From Euryarchaeota archaeon UBA557 (GTDB taxonomy: Archaea > Thermoplasmatota > Poseidoniia > Poseidoniales > Thalassarchaeaceae), in NCBI GenBank assembly GCA_002503285.1, contig DARI01000009.1, positions 30,314 to 94,313 of the forward strand: a DNA stretch of 64,000 nt, in the 5' to 3' direction. This document shows, piece after piece, positions 26,325 through 35,855 of this stretch. The first letter of the stretch is position 1. Each line of letters opens with the position of its first letter. The position numbers and the translations under genes are program-made. Below the pieces are notes generated by a model that saw nothing but the letters and a program-made list of their open reading frames with translations, was not told the origin of the DNA and ran no database searches.

Positions 26325-29300
26325 ATGAATAATAATAAAATAATTGCAATGATGATGACATTGAGTATGCTTGCAGCAGCGTTTGCAGGATGTCTCGGTG
26401 GAGATGATGAAGAAGATGTTGAAGATTGGACATTAATGGTCGCTAGCGACGTTAATGCTGAATTTGTAACATCTGATTGGGACCCAATAATTCCCAATTT
26501 GAACGCCGCGACTGGAATGTGTGATGCAATTCTTTCGTCTATGACAATAACTGACGCAAGAGAAGAAGTTGTCGATTTCACACGTGCTTACTACACAAGT
26601 GCCCAGGGAGTCATTGGAGCTAGCGGATCTGCTGCTATCACTGATGTTTCCGAGTTGAATATGGCTGGTACTACTGTAGCAGTACAATCAGGAACAACTT
26701 CTGACCTTTATGCAGCTGATAATCTAGCAGCAGCTACAATTCAAGCATATGCAGACTGGCCATCAGTTATGGCTGCTGTTGCAGATGGAACAGCGCACTA
26801 TGCTATTGGTGATGCACCTGTTGTAGCTCTTCAAGGAACATTGTTAACTACTTTCTCACCTGAGAATTTTGGTATAGCAGTTCGTGACGAGGCTGATAAT
26901 GAATTGGAAGATGCTCTTAACGTTGCCATTACTGCTATAGTTGCAAATGGTGAAGAGGCTGCTATCTTTGCTGCTTGGTTCCCAGGCGATCCAAATACAT
27001 TAGTGGATACTTCAACTGCTTCAACAGCAACTGCTTATCCAACTCCTACTGAAGGAAGCACACTAACTATGATTTTAGAATCTGGATCATTAAAATTCTG
27101 CTCAGATACGACATACCCTCCTTTTGAGAGTATAGACTCTAATGGGAATGCTGTTGGTTTCAGTGTAGACATGGGTCATGCAATCGTTGACGAAATAGCT
27201 GAACACTATGCTAATGTAGCAGATACAACTGTTCTAGGATGTACTGACATGGATGCTTCAAACTATGATGCAACTGCTAACCTAGACGACGGAAGTTGTA
27301 TTGAAGATACTATAGTCAAAATTGGTTTCTTGAATCCTATCACAGGAGGAATATCACAATTCGCTCCTGCATTTACATATGCAGCAGCAGCAGCAGCTAG
27401 TGACTTGAATACAAATAATGACGGATATACTTTTGAAATTGTTACAGCAGATTCAGGATGCGATGGTACAGTAGCAGCAGCAGCAGCTCAAACATTAATT
27501 GATGCTGGCGTAGTTGCAGTAGCCGGAGCAGCATGTTCTGGTGCTTCAATGGCAGCAAATGCAGTACTTTCTGCAGCCGGAGTTCCAATGATCTCCTATG
27601 CAAGTACAAGCCCATCATTAACTGACTCAACTGCATACCCTCATTTCTATCGTGTAGTTCCTAGTGATGCAATCCAAGGCCAAGCAATGAACGCTATGGT
27701 TGCTTCAACAGGAGTTACAAATCCTGCTTTAATCCATATGACTAACTCCTATGGTGCAGGTCTAGCCGATTCATTTGAATCAAATTGGGGTACAGAAAAT
27801 CTATGTACAAAGATAGGATATGATGAAACTGCAACTTCTGATTTCTCAGGAGCAGTTCTAGCAGTTGTTGACGCTGGATGCGATTCAGTAGTTCTAGCAT
27901 CTTATTCTACAGATGGTGCAATGATTATCGAAACTATGGCAGTTATGGGGGCAACTCTTCCTATATTTGGTGCTGATGGTATCGCTGGTGAAGCAGCATT
28001 AAACGATTATACAGAATCTGCAGTAGCTAACGGTGTTATGGCAACTAAGCCAAAAGCAGCAGTTGGCGCAGGTACTTTCTCTGCAGATTGTGCAGCAGAT
28101 ACAGTATGTTCAGCTGGTATATACCAATCTGAAGTATATGATTCAGTTATGATGATTGGAGCAGCTGCTTTGATGGAAGATGGTGCAAATATGGGTATGC
28201 ATATTCCTATGGTTGCAACTGCTTCAAGTCCATATGCCGGTGCAAGTGGATCTCATCAATTCTTAGAAAATGGTGATGTTGCTGGTGCAGGTTACGATGT
28301 GTGTATGTTCGCTCACGTACCAACATACGGCGATTACTTCAATTGTCAAATGGTATGGACTGCAACTGGTGGCCTCGAAGCAGCATCATTCATGGGACAA
28401 ACCGTTAAGATTGGTTTCTTGAATGATGCAACTGGAGCTATCGCAGTGTATGCAGATGGTTTCGTAGCAGCATCTCAAATTGCTCTTCAAATTGCAAATA
28501 CTATCGGATGGAACAGTATGGTTCAATTCGAACTAGTTTACGCTGATTCCGGTTGTGATGGAACAGCAGGCGGTACTGCAGCTCAATCATTAATTGATGC
28601 AGGTGTAGTTGGTGTAGTTGGAGCAGCATGCTCCGGTGCAACAATGGGTGCTAATGCAGTATTATCTGCAGTAGGAATCCCAATGATCTCCTATGCAAGC
28701 ACGAGCCCAGCATTAACTGATGCGACTGCTTACCCTGATTTCTTCCGTGTTGTGCCAAGCGATGCCCTACAAGGCCAAGCTCTCAATGCAGTAGTTGCAG
28801 CTGACATGCCAGCAGATGAAACAGTAGCTCTAGTCCACATGACTAACAGCTATGGTTCCGGATTAGCTGATTCTTTTGCTGCTGCTTATACAGCATCTGG
28901 TAACACACTATGTACACAAATCGGATATGAAGAGACTGCTACTGATTTCCAGTCAGCTGTAGCAGCTGTTATGGAAAACGGATGTACTTCAGTTGTATTA
29001 GTATCATATGCTGCCGATGGTGCAATGATAGTTGATGAGATGGCTCTCCAAGGATTCACTGGTCAAATTTATGGTGGAGATGGAGTTGCTGAAGAAGGAC
29101 TAGCAGCAGATGCAACATCCACTGTTAATGGAATTATCGCAACTAAACCATCATCAGGAACTATGGGTACAGTTGGATATGTATTCGCAAGTCTATGTGG
29201 TGCAAATGAAGCATGTGCTGGTGGTATCTATACTGCTGAAGCATTTGATTCAGTTGTAGTAATGGCTTTATCGGCATTCGCACAGATGGCATCACCAGGT

Positions 29301-29498
29301 GCATCTCTAAGCCAAGTTATTATGGCTACAGGACAAGGCGTCGAAGGTGCTAGTGGAGATATTACTTTCCTAGCAAACGGAGATGTACCAGGAGCAGGAT
29401 ATTGTGTAGGTGTTTTCACTGAATCTGCAGATGCAGTTTCATTTGATTGCACACGTACATGGGACCCAGCAAATGGTCTAGTAGATGTTACAGCTTAA
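26325..29498 (+). CDS. Multi-domain amino-acid-binding lipoprotein (rearranged SBP type 3 + two LivK-like domains)
   Basis: The 1057-residue protein has a signal peptide with lipobox F-A-G-C (Cys23). Residues 35-240 are most of a type 3 solute-binding domain (EFVTSDWDPIIPNL, SMTITDAREEVVDF) but lack its first lobe strands. Those missing elements appear afterwards at about 246-296 (a C-S-D-T-T-Y-P-P-F-E segment and VGFSVDMG). A calcium/cysteine motif CTDMDASNYD...DDGSC follows (306-325). Two tandem LivJ/LivK-type periplasmic-binding domains start at about 331 (VKIGFLNPITGG) and 694 (VKIGFLNDATGA), each with DSGCDGT and P-M-I-S-Y-A-S-T-S-P. It would feed the LivHM-G-F transporter next door. The frame opens at 26283, but ATG 26325 starts the signal peptide. 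Confidence 0.9.
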   Translation: MNNNKIIAMMMTLSMLAAAFAGCLGGDDEEDVEDWTLMVASDVNAEFVTSDWDPIIPNLNAATGMCDAILSSMTITDAREEVVDFTRAYYTSAQGVIGASGSAAITDVSELNMAGTTVAVQSGTTSDLYAADNLAAATIQAYADWPSVMAAVADGTAHYAIGDAPVVALQGTLLTTFSPENFGIAVRDEADNELEDALNVAITAIVANGEEAAIFAAWFPGDPNTLVDTSTASTATAYPTPTEGSTLTMILESGSLKFCSDTTYPPFESIDSNGNAVGFSVDMGHAIVDEIAEHYANVADTTVLGCTDMDASNYDATANLDDGSCIEDTIVKIGFLNPITGGISQFAPAFTYAAAAAASDLNTNNDGYTFEIVTADSGCDGTVAAAAAQTLIDAGVVAVAGAACSGASMAANAVLSAAGVPMISYASTSPSLTDSTAYPHFYRVVPSDAIQGQAMNAMVASTGVTNPALIHMTNSYGAGLADSFESNWGTENLCTKIGYDETATSDFSGAVLAVVDAGCDSVVLASYSTDGAMIIETMAVMGATLPIFGADGIAGEAALNDYTESAVANGVMATKPKAAVGAGTFSADCAADTVCSAGIYQSEVYDSVMMIGAAALMEDGANMGMHIPMVATASSPYAGASGSHQFLENGDVAGAGYDVCMFAHVPTYGDYFNCQMVWTATGGLEAASFMGQTVKIGFLNDATGAIAVYADGFVAASQIALQIANTIGWNSMVQFELVYADSGCDGTAGGTAAQSLIDAGVVGVVGAACSGATMGANAVLSAVGIPMISYASTSPALTDATAYPDFFRVVPSDALQGQALNAVVAADMPADETVALVHMTNSYGSGLADSFAAAYTASGNTLCTQIGYEETATDFQSAVAAVMENGCTSVVLVSYAADGAMIVDEMALQGFTGQIYGGDGVAEEGLAADATSTVNGIIATKPSSGTMGTVGYVFASLCGANEACAGGIYTAEAFDSVVVMALSAFAQMASPGASLSQVIMATGQGVEGASGDITFLANGDVPGAGYCVGVFTESADAVSFDCTRTWDPANGLVDVTA

Positions 29499-29535
29499 TT
29501 AAGAAATATTTTCTTAAATATTCTGTATACGTAAA

Positions 29536-29564
29536 GCAGTATGGCGGTTTTTCCGCCATACTGC
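29536..29564 (+). terminator. Perfect hairpin between binding lipoprotein and permease
   Basis: GCAGTATGGCGG (29536-29547) and CCGCCATACTGC (29553-29564) form a perfect 12-pair stem with a T5 loop, starting 37 bases after the lipoprotein stop. CCTAATCTTTTT follows. It can act as a partial terminator or 3' stabiliser that lets binding protein outnumber permease. It contains an ATG (29541) that opens the permease frame but is unlikely to be used. Confidence 0.6.
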
Positions 29565-29603
29565 CCTAATCTTTTTCAAAGTAATATATTGGTGTCACAA
29601 ATA

Positions 29604-32600
29604 ATGGATGCACCCCTTGACTCTATTCTTTCAAAGTTTGAGTCTTCTAAAAATAATCTCATTTCACCTCGTGGATCAAAAAGGCTATTAATTGCTTTAA
29701 TAATATTTTTTGATGCAATTGTTCTTGGACTAATATTTCAGTGGGGATTTCTTAATATAATTGACAAATTACTTGCAAATAAATTACCAAATGATTTTGT
29801 GTGGTTAATGCAATTATTAGAATCACTGTCAGCAGGTTTTCTAGTAATAAAAATATTTTTTGATGATTTGGAGCCAAATATTTTAAGAAATATATTAATA
29901 TTCACTTCACCTTTATTTATGTTGTTTGTGATTGGAATCACACTCGATTCTTTACTAAAAGGGCTCGACACCAGGGCAACAGTCACTTTAGACTTAATTT
30001 CTATTAGTACAGGAACTCTGACATGGGCTTCTACTTACCTAGCAATCGCAACTGGGTTAACTTTAACTTACAAAGTCCAAAGATATGGAAATTTTGCACA
30101 ATCTGAATTCTTTATGATTGGCATGTATCTAGCAATGATTATGGTTTGGAGCGACTTTTATTATCCATTATATGATGCCCCAAAAGACGGAGTATTAGTC
30201 TATTCATTACTCTTATGGACAATGATAGGGGCATTCGTATTAACAGGAATTGCGGGCATAATTATTGATCGTGTAGTTTATCGAGGTTTTCGAAAAGAAA
30301 AAGCTTCACCACAAGTGATGATGATTGCCTCATTAGGTGTAGCATTAATTTTAAGGGCCCTAACATATCTTCGCTTTGGTGCATCTAGAAATATGTTTGA
30401 ACCCGATGCAGATTGGAGAGTATCTACTTTAAGGTGGAAATTACCTACCACTAAATTTCGTTTCAATCTTGGAGAACGTAACTTAACTGATGGTAAAACA
30501 TATACTCATTTTACCTGTGAAGAGACTGGTTTAGATCCTACTACCGGAGAACCAATATTAACACGAATAATAAGTGAAATATCAAGGCCTTTATTAGAAA
30601 TATACAATAAAAATACTGATTGTATAACAGGTGCAACAACAAATTATGCGTATTTCAAAGGAATAGTACCTCTGGTAATATTTGCTAGTGTTATATTACT
30701 ATTTTTATTCTTGAATAAATCAAGATTGGGTAGGCGCATGAGGGCTGTAGCTGATAACCCTGAATTAGCAGCTAGTAGTGGAATAAATGTAGAAAGAATT
30801 CAATTAACAAGCGCATTCCTATCGGCTGGAATCTCTGGATTAGGTGGGGCGATATTCGCAATTACTCTAAGATTCAATCCAGAAACAGCATTTACTCTCC
30901 TACTTCCTTCTTTTGCAGTAATTGTTCTAGGTACAATAGGTTCACTATCAGGTGCAATTATAGCTTCTTTAATTGTAGGATTTGTACGTGCACTTTCATC
31001 ACCAATTTTGATTGGTATTGGACTGCCATTGGGGCGCTCAAATTACACTGCATTAGATGGAGTAATGCCATTTATTTTCTTGGTTGCAGTACTAATGATA
31101 CTTCCAGAAGGTATTGGAGATGCTTATGAGAAGTGGAAAATAGATAGATTGAGGGCAAGAAGAGAAAAAAATACAAAACCTTCCAAAATAATCTATACAT
31201 TATTGGCCCTATTTCCATTAACAGGTATTTTTGGTATCCATCATTGGTACAACAATAGGTCTGATAAAACTCAAATTGTATCATCTATAACCTTAGGTGC
31301 GTTCATTTATCATAAAATTGCAGGTTTTATTGGTAAACAATCGTTCGCAAATGGTTCATGCTCTGATGCATGTTTAAACGACCCAAATACAGAAACAAAT
31401 TTAGATCTTATCACCGGTACCGATGGCATACTTCAGGCCTCAGATTCTCCCTACTTTGTTGACAATGTATCTGATATTGATTTATCCTGGTTTGAACTAA
31501 TGCAAACAGAGTTATTGTTTGTAGATACTATTATGAATATAGATTCCTTAATTTGGCCATTAATTCCAATAATTATGTCGATTATAGCCATATATCAGGG
31601 TATTAATTTATATTTAGATGGTAAATTATCAAATTTTATATCATTAAAAAATCATTCCTTTTCAAATATTCTCAAATCAATATTTGGTAACAATTCAGAA
31701 GATAATAAATCATCTATTGCTCAATCTCTTAAGCAAATAAAATTCACGTTTACTAATGTTAAATTACGTTGGGGGGAATTAAATCGTCAGCATGAAACAA
31801 TTCTTAAGAATCTTACAGTAAAAATAAAATCTTTCATATCTTCTGAAAAAATACCTCCAATCAAAGATTATATTCCTAAATCCATAACACCGATGTATGG
31901 CAGAGAAAGTCCAAAAGGGTCTTGGATGGCATTCGCAATCTTAATGATTATATTATTGTCATTTTTATATTGGTTACCTATTGCAGATAATCCTAATTTC
32001 TCATGGAATTATCTTAAAATCGGCCAAGTATCTAACTCAATAATTGTTGCTTCAATATTTATTTTAATGGCCTTTTCACTTAACCTTCATACTGGAATAA
32101 CTGGAATGACTAATTTTGGAGTTATTTTCTTTGTTGCTGTTGGCGCAATAAGTGTGGGAATTCTAACAGCACCAACTGACGTACATGGCTACGGATGGGG
32201 CATATTACCTGCTACAATTATGGGGATGTTACTTGCTGCTGCTTGCGGCTGGGCATTAGCATACCCCACTGCTCGATTGAGAATGGATTACTTCGCTATT
32301 GTAACCATTTCTCTAGGGGAAATACTACGTGTATTATTAGCTGGAGAACCATTACTAAGAGTTGGAACTGTTGGATCTGCAATAGGCATAAATCATTATC
32401 CTTTGCCACTTAAACAATTATGGTTTTGTGGCCGGGGAGTTGATATTGGGCCAACTTCTAATTATATTAGTGCAGATGCCTGTAGAAACGACACTACTCT
32501 TTTGGGGCCAGCTGATAAAATAGGGGAAATACTAAATCTTGGAGAACCCGCTCCATATTCATTTTTATTAGCAATAATGAGTATTATTTCTGTTATATTG

Positions 32601-33311
32601 GTATGGCGTTTGCTTGAAACTATCTTATCATCACCTTGGGGTAGAATTTTGAAATCAATAAGAGAAGATGAGGATGTTGCACAACATCATGGTCATGATG
32701 TACTCACTCACAAGGCCGCAAGCCTTGCATTGGGGGCTGCGATTGCAGGATTGGCAGGTGCGCTCTGGGCATGGAAACTAACCGGTTTTGAACCATCATT
32801 CATGTCTCCTGCTAGATCGACATTCTTGGTCTGGGCAGCATTCATAATTGGAGGTGCTGCAAATAATAAGGGAATGATAATTGGTGCACTAATGTATGCT
32901 TTAATGGAATCCGTATTCAATGTTTTAGTTGCGGGCCAAGGCTCGCCAGATTTACCTCTACACGCTACCGCAGATAGAATAGATAGATTATTCGAATGGC
33001 TAGTAGTAAATCAATGGGATGCAGCTCAAATATTCTTGATAATAACTCTGATAGGCTTCATAATCCGTAGTAGGAATATTACTGAAATAGGTCTTTCTGG
33101 TGCATTTATTTTTATTATGACATTTGTATTATTTGGGCAGAGATCCATTGATGAGTCATTCAGCACAGGCATTATTCAAGCAAATATGGCATATGTGAAG
33201 TTATTGTTAATTGGATTAGTAATGTTACTATCGTTGAAATTAAATCCAAAAGGATTACTTCCTGAAGTTCCATTTAGGCCGGATAGAGAATCTAGGGAGG
33301 ACATTCAATGA
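29604..33311 (+). CDS. livHM: Fused LivH-LivM branched-chain amino-acid ABC permease with inserted TM2-like module
   Basis: A single 1235-residue protein carries both permease halves. After about 130 residues with extra membrane helices, a LivH domain spans about 137-520 (ATGLTLTYKVQRYGNFAQSE, M-R-A-V-A-D-N-P-E-L-A-A). Residues 530-680 hold a TM2-like pair of helices (ALFPLTGIFGIHHWY ... LIWPLIPIIMSIIAIYQGINLY) separated by an extracellular stretch. LivM follows from about 772 (GITGMTNFG, ARLRMDYFAIVTISLGEI, K-S-I-R-E-D-E-D-V-A). Standard systems use two separate subunits. The frame reaches back to 29541, but ATG 29604 is preferred because the earlier ATG lies inside the hairpin. The stop overlaps livG by four bases (ATGA). 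Confidence 0.92.
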   Translation: MDAPLDSILSKFESSKNNLISPRGSKRLLIALIIFFDAIVLGLIFQWGFLNIIDKLLANKLPNDFVWLMQLLESLSAGFLVIKIFFDDLEPNILRNILIFTSPLFMLFVIGITLDSLLKGLDTRATVTLDLISISTGTLTWASTYLAIATGLTLTYKVQRYGNFAQSEFFMIGMYLAMIMVWSDFYYPLYDAPKDGVLVYSLLLWTMIGAFVLTGIAGIIIDRVVYRGFRKEKASPQVMMIASLGVALILRALTYLRFGASRNMFEPDADWRVSTLRWKLPTTKFRFNLGERNLTDGKTYTHFTCEETGLDPTTGEPILTRIISEISRPLLEIYNKNTDCITGATTNYAYFKGIVPLVIFASVILLFLFLNKSRLGRRMRAVADNPELAASSGINVERIQLTSAFLSAGISGLGGAIFAITLRFNPETAFTLLLPSFAVIVLGTIGSLSGAIIASLIVGFVRALSSPILIGIGLPLGRSNYTALDGVMPFIFLVAVLMILPEGIGDAYEKWKIDRLRARREKNTKPSKIIYTLLALFPLTGIFGIHHWYNNRSDKTQIVSSITLGAFIYHKIAGFIGKQSFANGSCSDACLNDPNTETNLDLITGTDGILQASDSPYFVDNVSDIDLSWFELMQTELLFVDTIMNIDSLIWPLIPIIMSIIAIYQGINLYLDGKLSNFISLKNHSFSNILKSIFGNNSEDNKSSIAQSLKQIKFTFTNVKLRWGELNRQHETILKNLTVKIKSFISSEKIPPIKDYIPKSITPMYGRESPKGSWMAFAILMIILLSFLYWLPIADNPNFSWNYLKIGQVSNSIIVASIFILMAFSLNLHTGITGMTNFGVIFFVAVGAISVGILTAPTDVHGYGWGILPATIMGMLLAAACGWALAYPTARLRMDYFAIVTISLGEILRVLLAGEPLLRVGTVGSAIGINHYPLPLKQLWFCGRGVDIGPTSNYISADACRNDTTLLGPADKIGEILNLGEPAPYSFLLAIMSIISVILVWRLLETILSSPWGRILKSIREDEDVAQHHGHDVLTHKAASLALGAAIAGLAGALWAWKLTGFEPSFMSPARSTFLVWAAFIIGGAANNKGMIIGALMYALMESVFNVLVAGQGSPDLPLHATADRIDRLFEWLVVNQWDAAQIFLIITLIGFIIRSRNITEIGLSGAFIFIMTFVLFGQRSIDESFSTGIIQANMAYVKLLLIGLVMLLSLKLNPKGLLPEVPFRPDRESREDIQ

Positions 33312-34102
33312 ATTCAGAATCTCAAGATAATACTATTTTGAAAGTAACAAATCTTCGTAAAGAATTCGGAGGACTGATTGCTGTTAAAGATGTATCCTTT
33401 GAAATTAAAAAAGGTGAATTTATAGGTTTAATAGGTCCCAATGGATGTGGTAAATCTACAACCTTTAATTGTATTAGTGGTCTTCTGAACCAGACCTCTG
33501 GAAAAGTAGAAATTTATGGCACCGATGTCTCAAAAATGAGACCAGATCAAATACATGGATTAGGCATGACTAGGACTTTCCAACATACTAGGTTGTGGCG
33601 TAAGATGACCGTACTTGAAAATCTATTAGTCCCACCTCGTAAACAATTCTCTCCAAATATATTAAAATCCTTATTGATGCCAAATAAAAGCAAAGAAGAG
33701 CAAGAAAGATTAAATCAAGCATATGAGATATTAGATGAGCTTGAGGTCCCTCATATGGCGCATAATTTAGCAAGCGAACTTTCAGGTGGCCAATCAAAAT
33801 TAGTAGATATTGGACGTTCAAGAATGGGCTCACCAAACTTATTATTGCTTGATGAGCCAGTAGCAGGAGTAGCAGGGCCATTAGCCATGAAGATATTCAA
33901 TAACCTTAGAAAGACAGTTAACGAAACTGGTATTTCGGTATTAATAATCGAACATAATATGGATTTTATTTTACGTCAAGGCGTTGATAGGATAATAGTA
34001 ATGAATGAAGGAGAGGTATTGATGATCGGAACTCCTGATGAAGTCAAATCAAATAAAGCAGTTATTGCAGCATATCTCGGCGCTGCAGGAGAGGAAGAAT
34101 AA
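33308..34102 (+). CDS. livG: Branched-chain amino-acid ABC transporter ATPase LivG
   Basis: The 264-residue ATPase energises the LivHM permease. It shows Walker A GPNGCGKST at about 40-48, the Q-loop with T-F-Q-H-T-R-L, signature L-S-G-G-Q near 158, Walker B LLLLDEP and the H-loop I-I-E-H-N. The F-G-G-L-I-A-V start and long insert after the Q-loop fit LivG rather than LivF. Overlaps the permease gene by four bases and lies one base before livF. Confidence 0.95.
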   Translation: MNSESQDNTILKVTNLRKEFGGLIAVKDVSFEIKKGEFIGLIGPNGCGKSTTFNCISGLLNQTSGKVEIYGTDVSKMRPDQIHGLGMTRTFQHTRLWRKMTVLENLLVPPRKQFSPNILKSLLMPNKSKEEQERLNQAYEILDELEVPHMAHNLASELSGGQSKLVDIGRSRMGSPNLLLLDEPVAGVAGPLAMKIFNNLRKTVNETGISVLIIEHNMDFILRQGVDRIIVMNEGEVLMIGTPDEVKSNKAVIAAYLGAAGEEE

Positions 34103-34103
34103 T

Positions 34104-34823
34104 ATGACTAGATTGTTAGATGTGAAAGGACTCAATGGAGGATATGGTAGTGTACAAATTCTTTACGACATAAACGTACATGTCGATGAAGGAGAATTTG
34201 TAACTATTATAGGGCCTAATGGATGTGGAAAATCAACATTTATCAAAATCATATTTGGAATTGCTACACATTATTCAGGAAATGTAGAACATAATGGGGA
34301 TGATGTATCTGGATGGAGGACAGACCAATTAGTAAATAGGGGAATTGCATATGTCCCACAAGTGGATAATGTATTTCCTTCTTTAACGATATATGAGAAT
34401 TTACAGATGGGTGGAAATAATTTATCTACCAAAATCCTGAATGAAAGAATAGAACGTGCATTAAATATGTTTCCAGATTTAAGAGAAAGAGTCCACGATT
34501 TAGCGGCATCCCTCTCTGGAGGAGAGCGTCAAATGTTAGCAATATCTAGGGCGCTTATTTCTAACCCAAAATTCCTTTTACTCGATGAGCCAACTGCTGC
34601 CCTGAGTCCATTATATCAACAACAAATAATAGAAAGGATTGATTCTCTTAGACATGAGGGGATTACAGTGTTAATTGTCGAGCAAAATGCACGACTTTCA
34701 CTTGCTCGTTCAGATAGAGGTTATATCTTTGCTGGCGGTAAAGTAGTTCACACAGGAGACGCTCAAAGTATCCTAAATGACCCAGAAATTGGTGAATATT
34801 TCCTTGGAAATAAATCTGAGTAA
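34104..34823 (+). CDS. livF: Branched-chain amino-acid ABC transporter ATPase LivF
   Basis: Second ATPase of the transporter, 239 residues. It has L-N-G-G-Y-G-S-V-Q-I-L-Y near the start, Walker A GPNGCGKST, Q-loop Y-V-P-Q-V-D-N-V-F-P-S-L-T, signature L-S-G-G-E and Walker B FLLLDEPTAAL. The frame is open from 34038 inside livG, but ATG 34104 with GGAGAGG upstream gives the standard LivF N-terminus. Last gene of the operon; a convergent esterase gene follows five bases later. Confidence 0.95.
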   Translation: MTRLLDVKGLNGGYGSVQILYDINVHVDEGEFVTIIGPNGCGKSTFIKIIFGIATHYSGNVEHNGDDVSGWRTDQLVNRGIAYVPQVDNVFPSLTIYENLQMGGNNLSTKILNERIERALNMFPDLRERVHDLAASLSGGERQMLAISRALISNPKFLLLDEPTAALSPLYQQQIIERIDSLRHEGITVLIVEQNARLSLARSDRGYIFAGGKVVHTGDAQSILNDPEIGEYFLGNKSE

Positions 34824-34828
34824 GAATT

Positions 34829-35854
34829 TCACTTTGTCAATGCATTATACATAAATGGAAATGAAATATCCATTCTATAATCTATTGATGAGTGGTTATC
34901 ATCGAATTCTTCATGAATGTGGGAAATTCCCAATTTATTGAGTTTATCTGATAATTGTCTTGCACCAAAATGAAGATTATATTGATCTCTAAATCCGCAG
35001 TCAATAAATATCCCCTTCAAACTTTTCAAACTCTCTTGAACATCCATCCGATCTATCATAAAAACAGGATCATGTTTCAACCACGCACTCCATCTCTCTT
35101 CATCAAGGACACAAGTTCTCAAGTCAACTGGTAGCCTAATTCCCATTGGAGCATTAGGATCCGGATCATAAAAAGCCCCCATTGCAGTCATCATTAAGAC
35201 ATGAAAATCCTCACCACTCATTTTCTTGACATTCTTTATATGATCGAGAAAATTTTGAATTCCTCCATGCTTTTCTAGATGAGTTACAGATTTAGGGAAA
35301 TCGCCCAAAAATAATGAATCGAACCCCATATCTCCAGAATGACAAGCCAAAGCACCCCAGTGGTTTCCATATAACATTCCATGTACGATTGCACCGTACC
35401 CTCCACTAGATTTTCCAAATACTCCTCGATTATTTTTACCTTTTTTTACAGGAAATTGTCTTTCTATTTCGGGAATCATTTCTTCAATCAAAAAATCAGC
35501 CCAATTTCCCACTGCAATACTATTGATATATTGATTACCACCTAAGGTTGTAAAACAATCTGGAAGTGCTATGATGACTTCTCCCATTTTATCTTCAGAA
35601 ATTAGTCTTTCAACTCTTTGAGGTACTGATTCTGCAAAAGGTTTCCAATTAATATGGGCAAGACCACTTCCCGTAAATCCTACTAAATCTACAAATAAAG
35701 GATAATCTTTATCATTTTTATTCCAATTTTCTGGTAAATAGACGGCCACTTGTCTACTAGTTGGATCTCCTAACATATTCCCTTGAAGAGCATCAGATTC
35801 TATTGTTATTATTTTTATTTCACCCTTTAAAGATCCGAATGCATGTTTGGGCAA
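34829..35854 (-). CDS. Alpha/beta-hydrolase esterase (esterase D / PF00756-like)
   Basis: The 341-residue product has the serine hydrolase elbow G147-K-S149-S-G151, the early strand R-Q-V-A-V-Y-L-P-E-N and L-F-V-D-L-V-G-F-T-G-S-G oxyanion region, and a likely catalytic His in D-N-H-S-S-I near the end. This resembles the putative esterase family of enterochelin esterase and S-formylglutathione hydrolase. No signal peptide, so cytoplasmic. Its start lies one base after the stop of the PPC gene, so the two form an operon. Substrate unknown. Confidence 0.87.
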   Translation of the reverse strand: MPKHAFGSLKGEIKIITIESDALQGNMLGDPTSRQVAVYLPENWNKNDKDYPLFVDLVGFTGSGLAHINWKPFAESVPQRVERLISEDKMGEVIIALPDCFTTLGGNQYINSIAVGNWADFLIEEMIPEIERQFPVKKGKNNRGVFGKSSGGYGAIVHGMLYGNHWGALACHSGDMGFDSLFLGDFPKSVTHLEKHGGIQNFLDHIKNVKKMSGEDFHVLMMTAMGAFYDPDPNAPMGIRLPVDLRTCVLDEERWSAWLKHDPVFMIDRMDVQESLKSLKGIFIDCGFRDQYNLHFGARQLSDKLNKLGISHIHEEFDDNHSSIDYRMDISFPFMYNALTK

Positions 35855-35855
35855 A

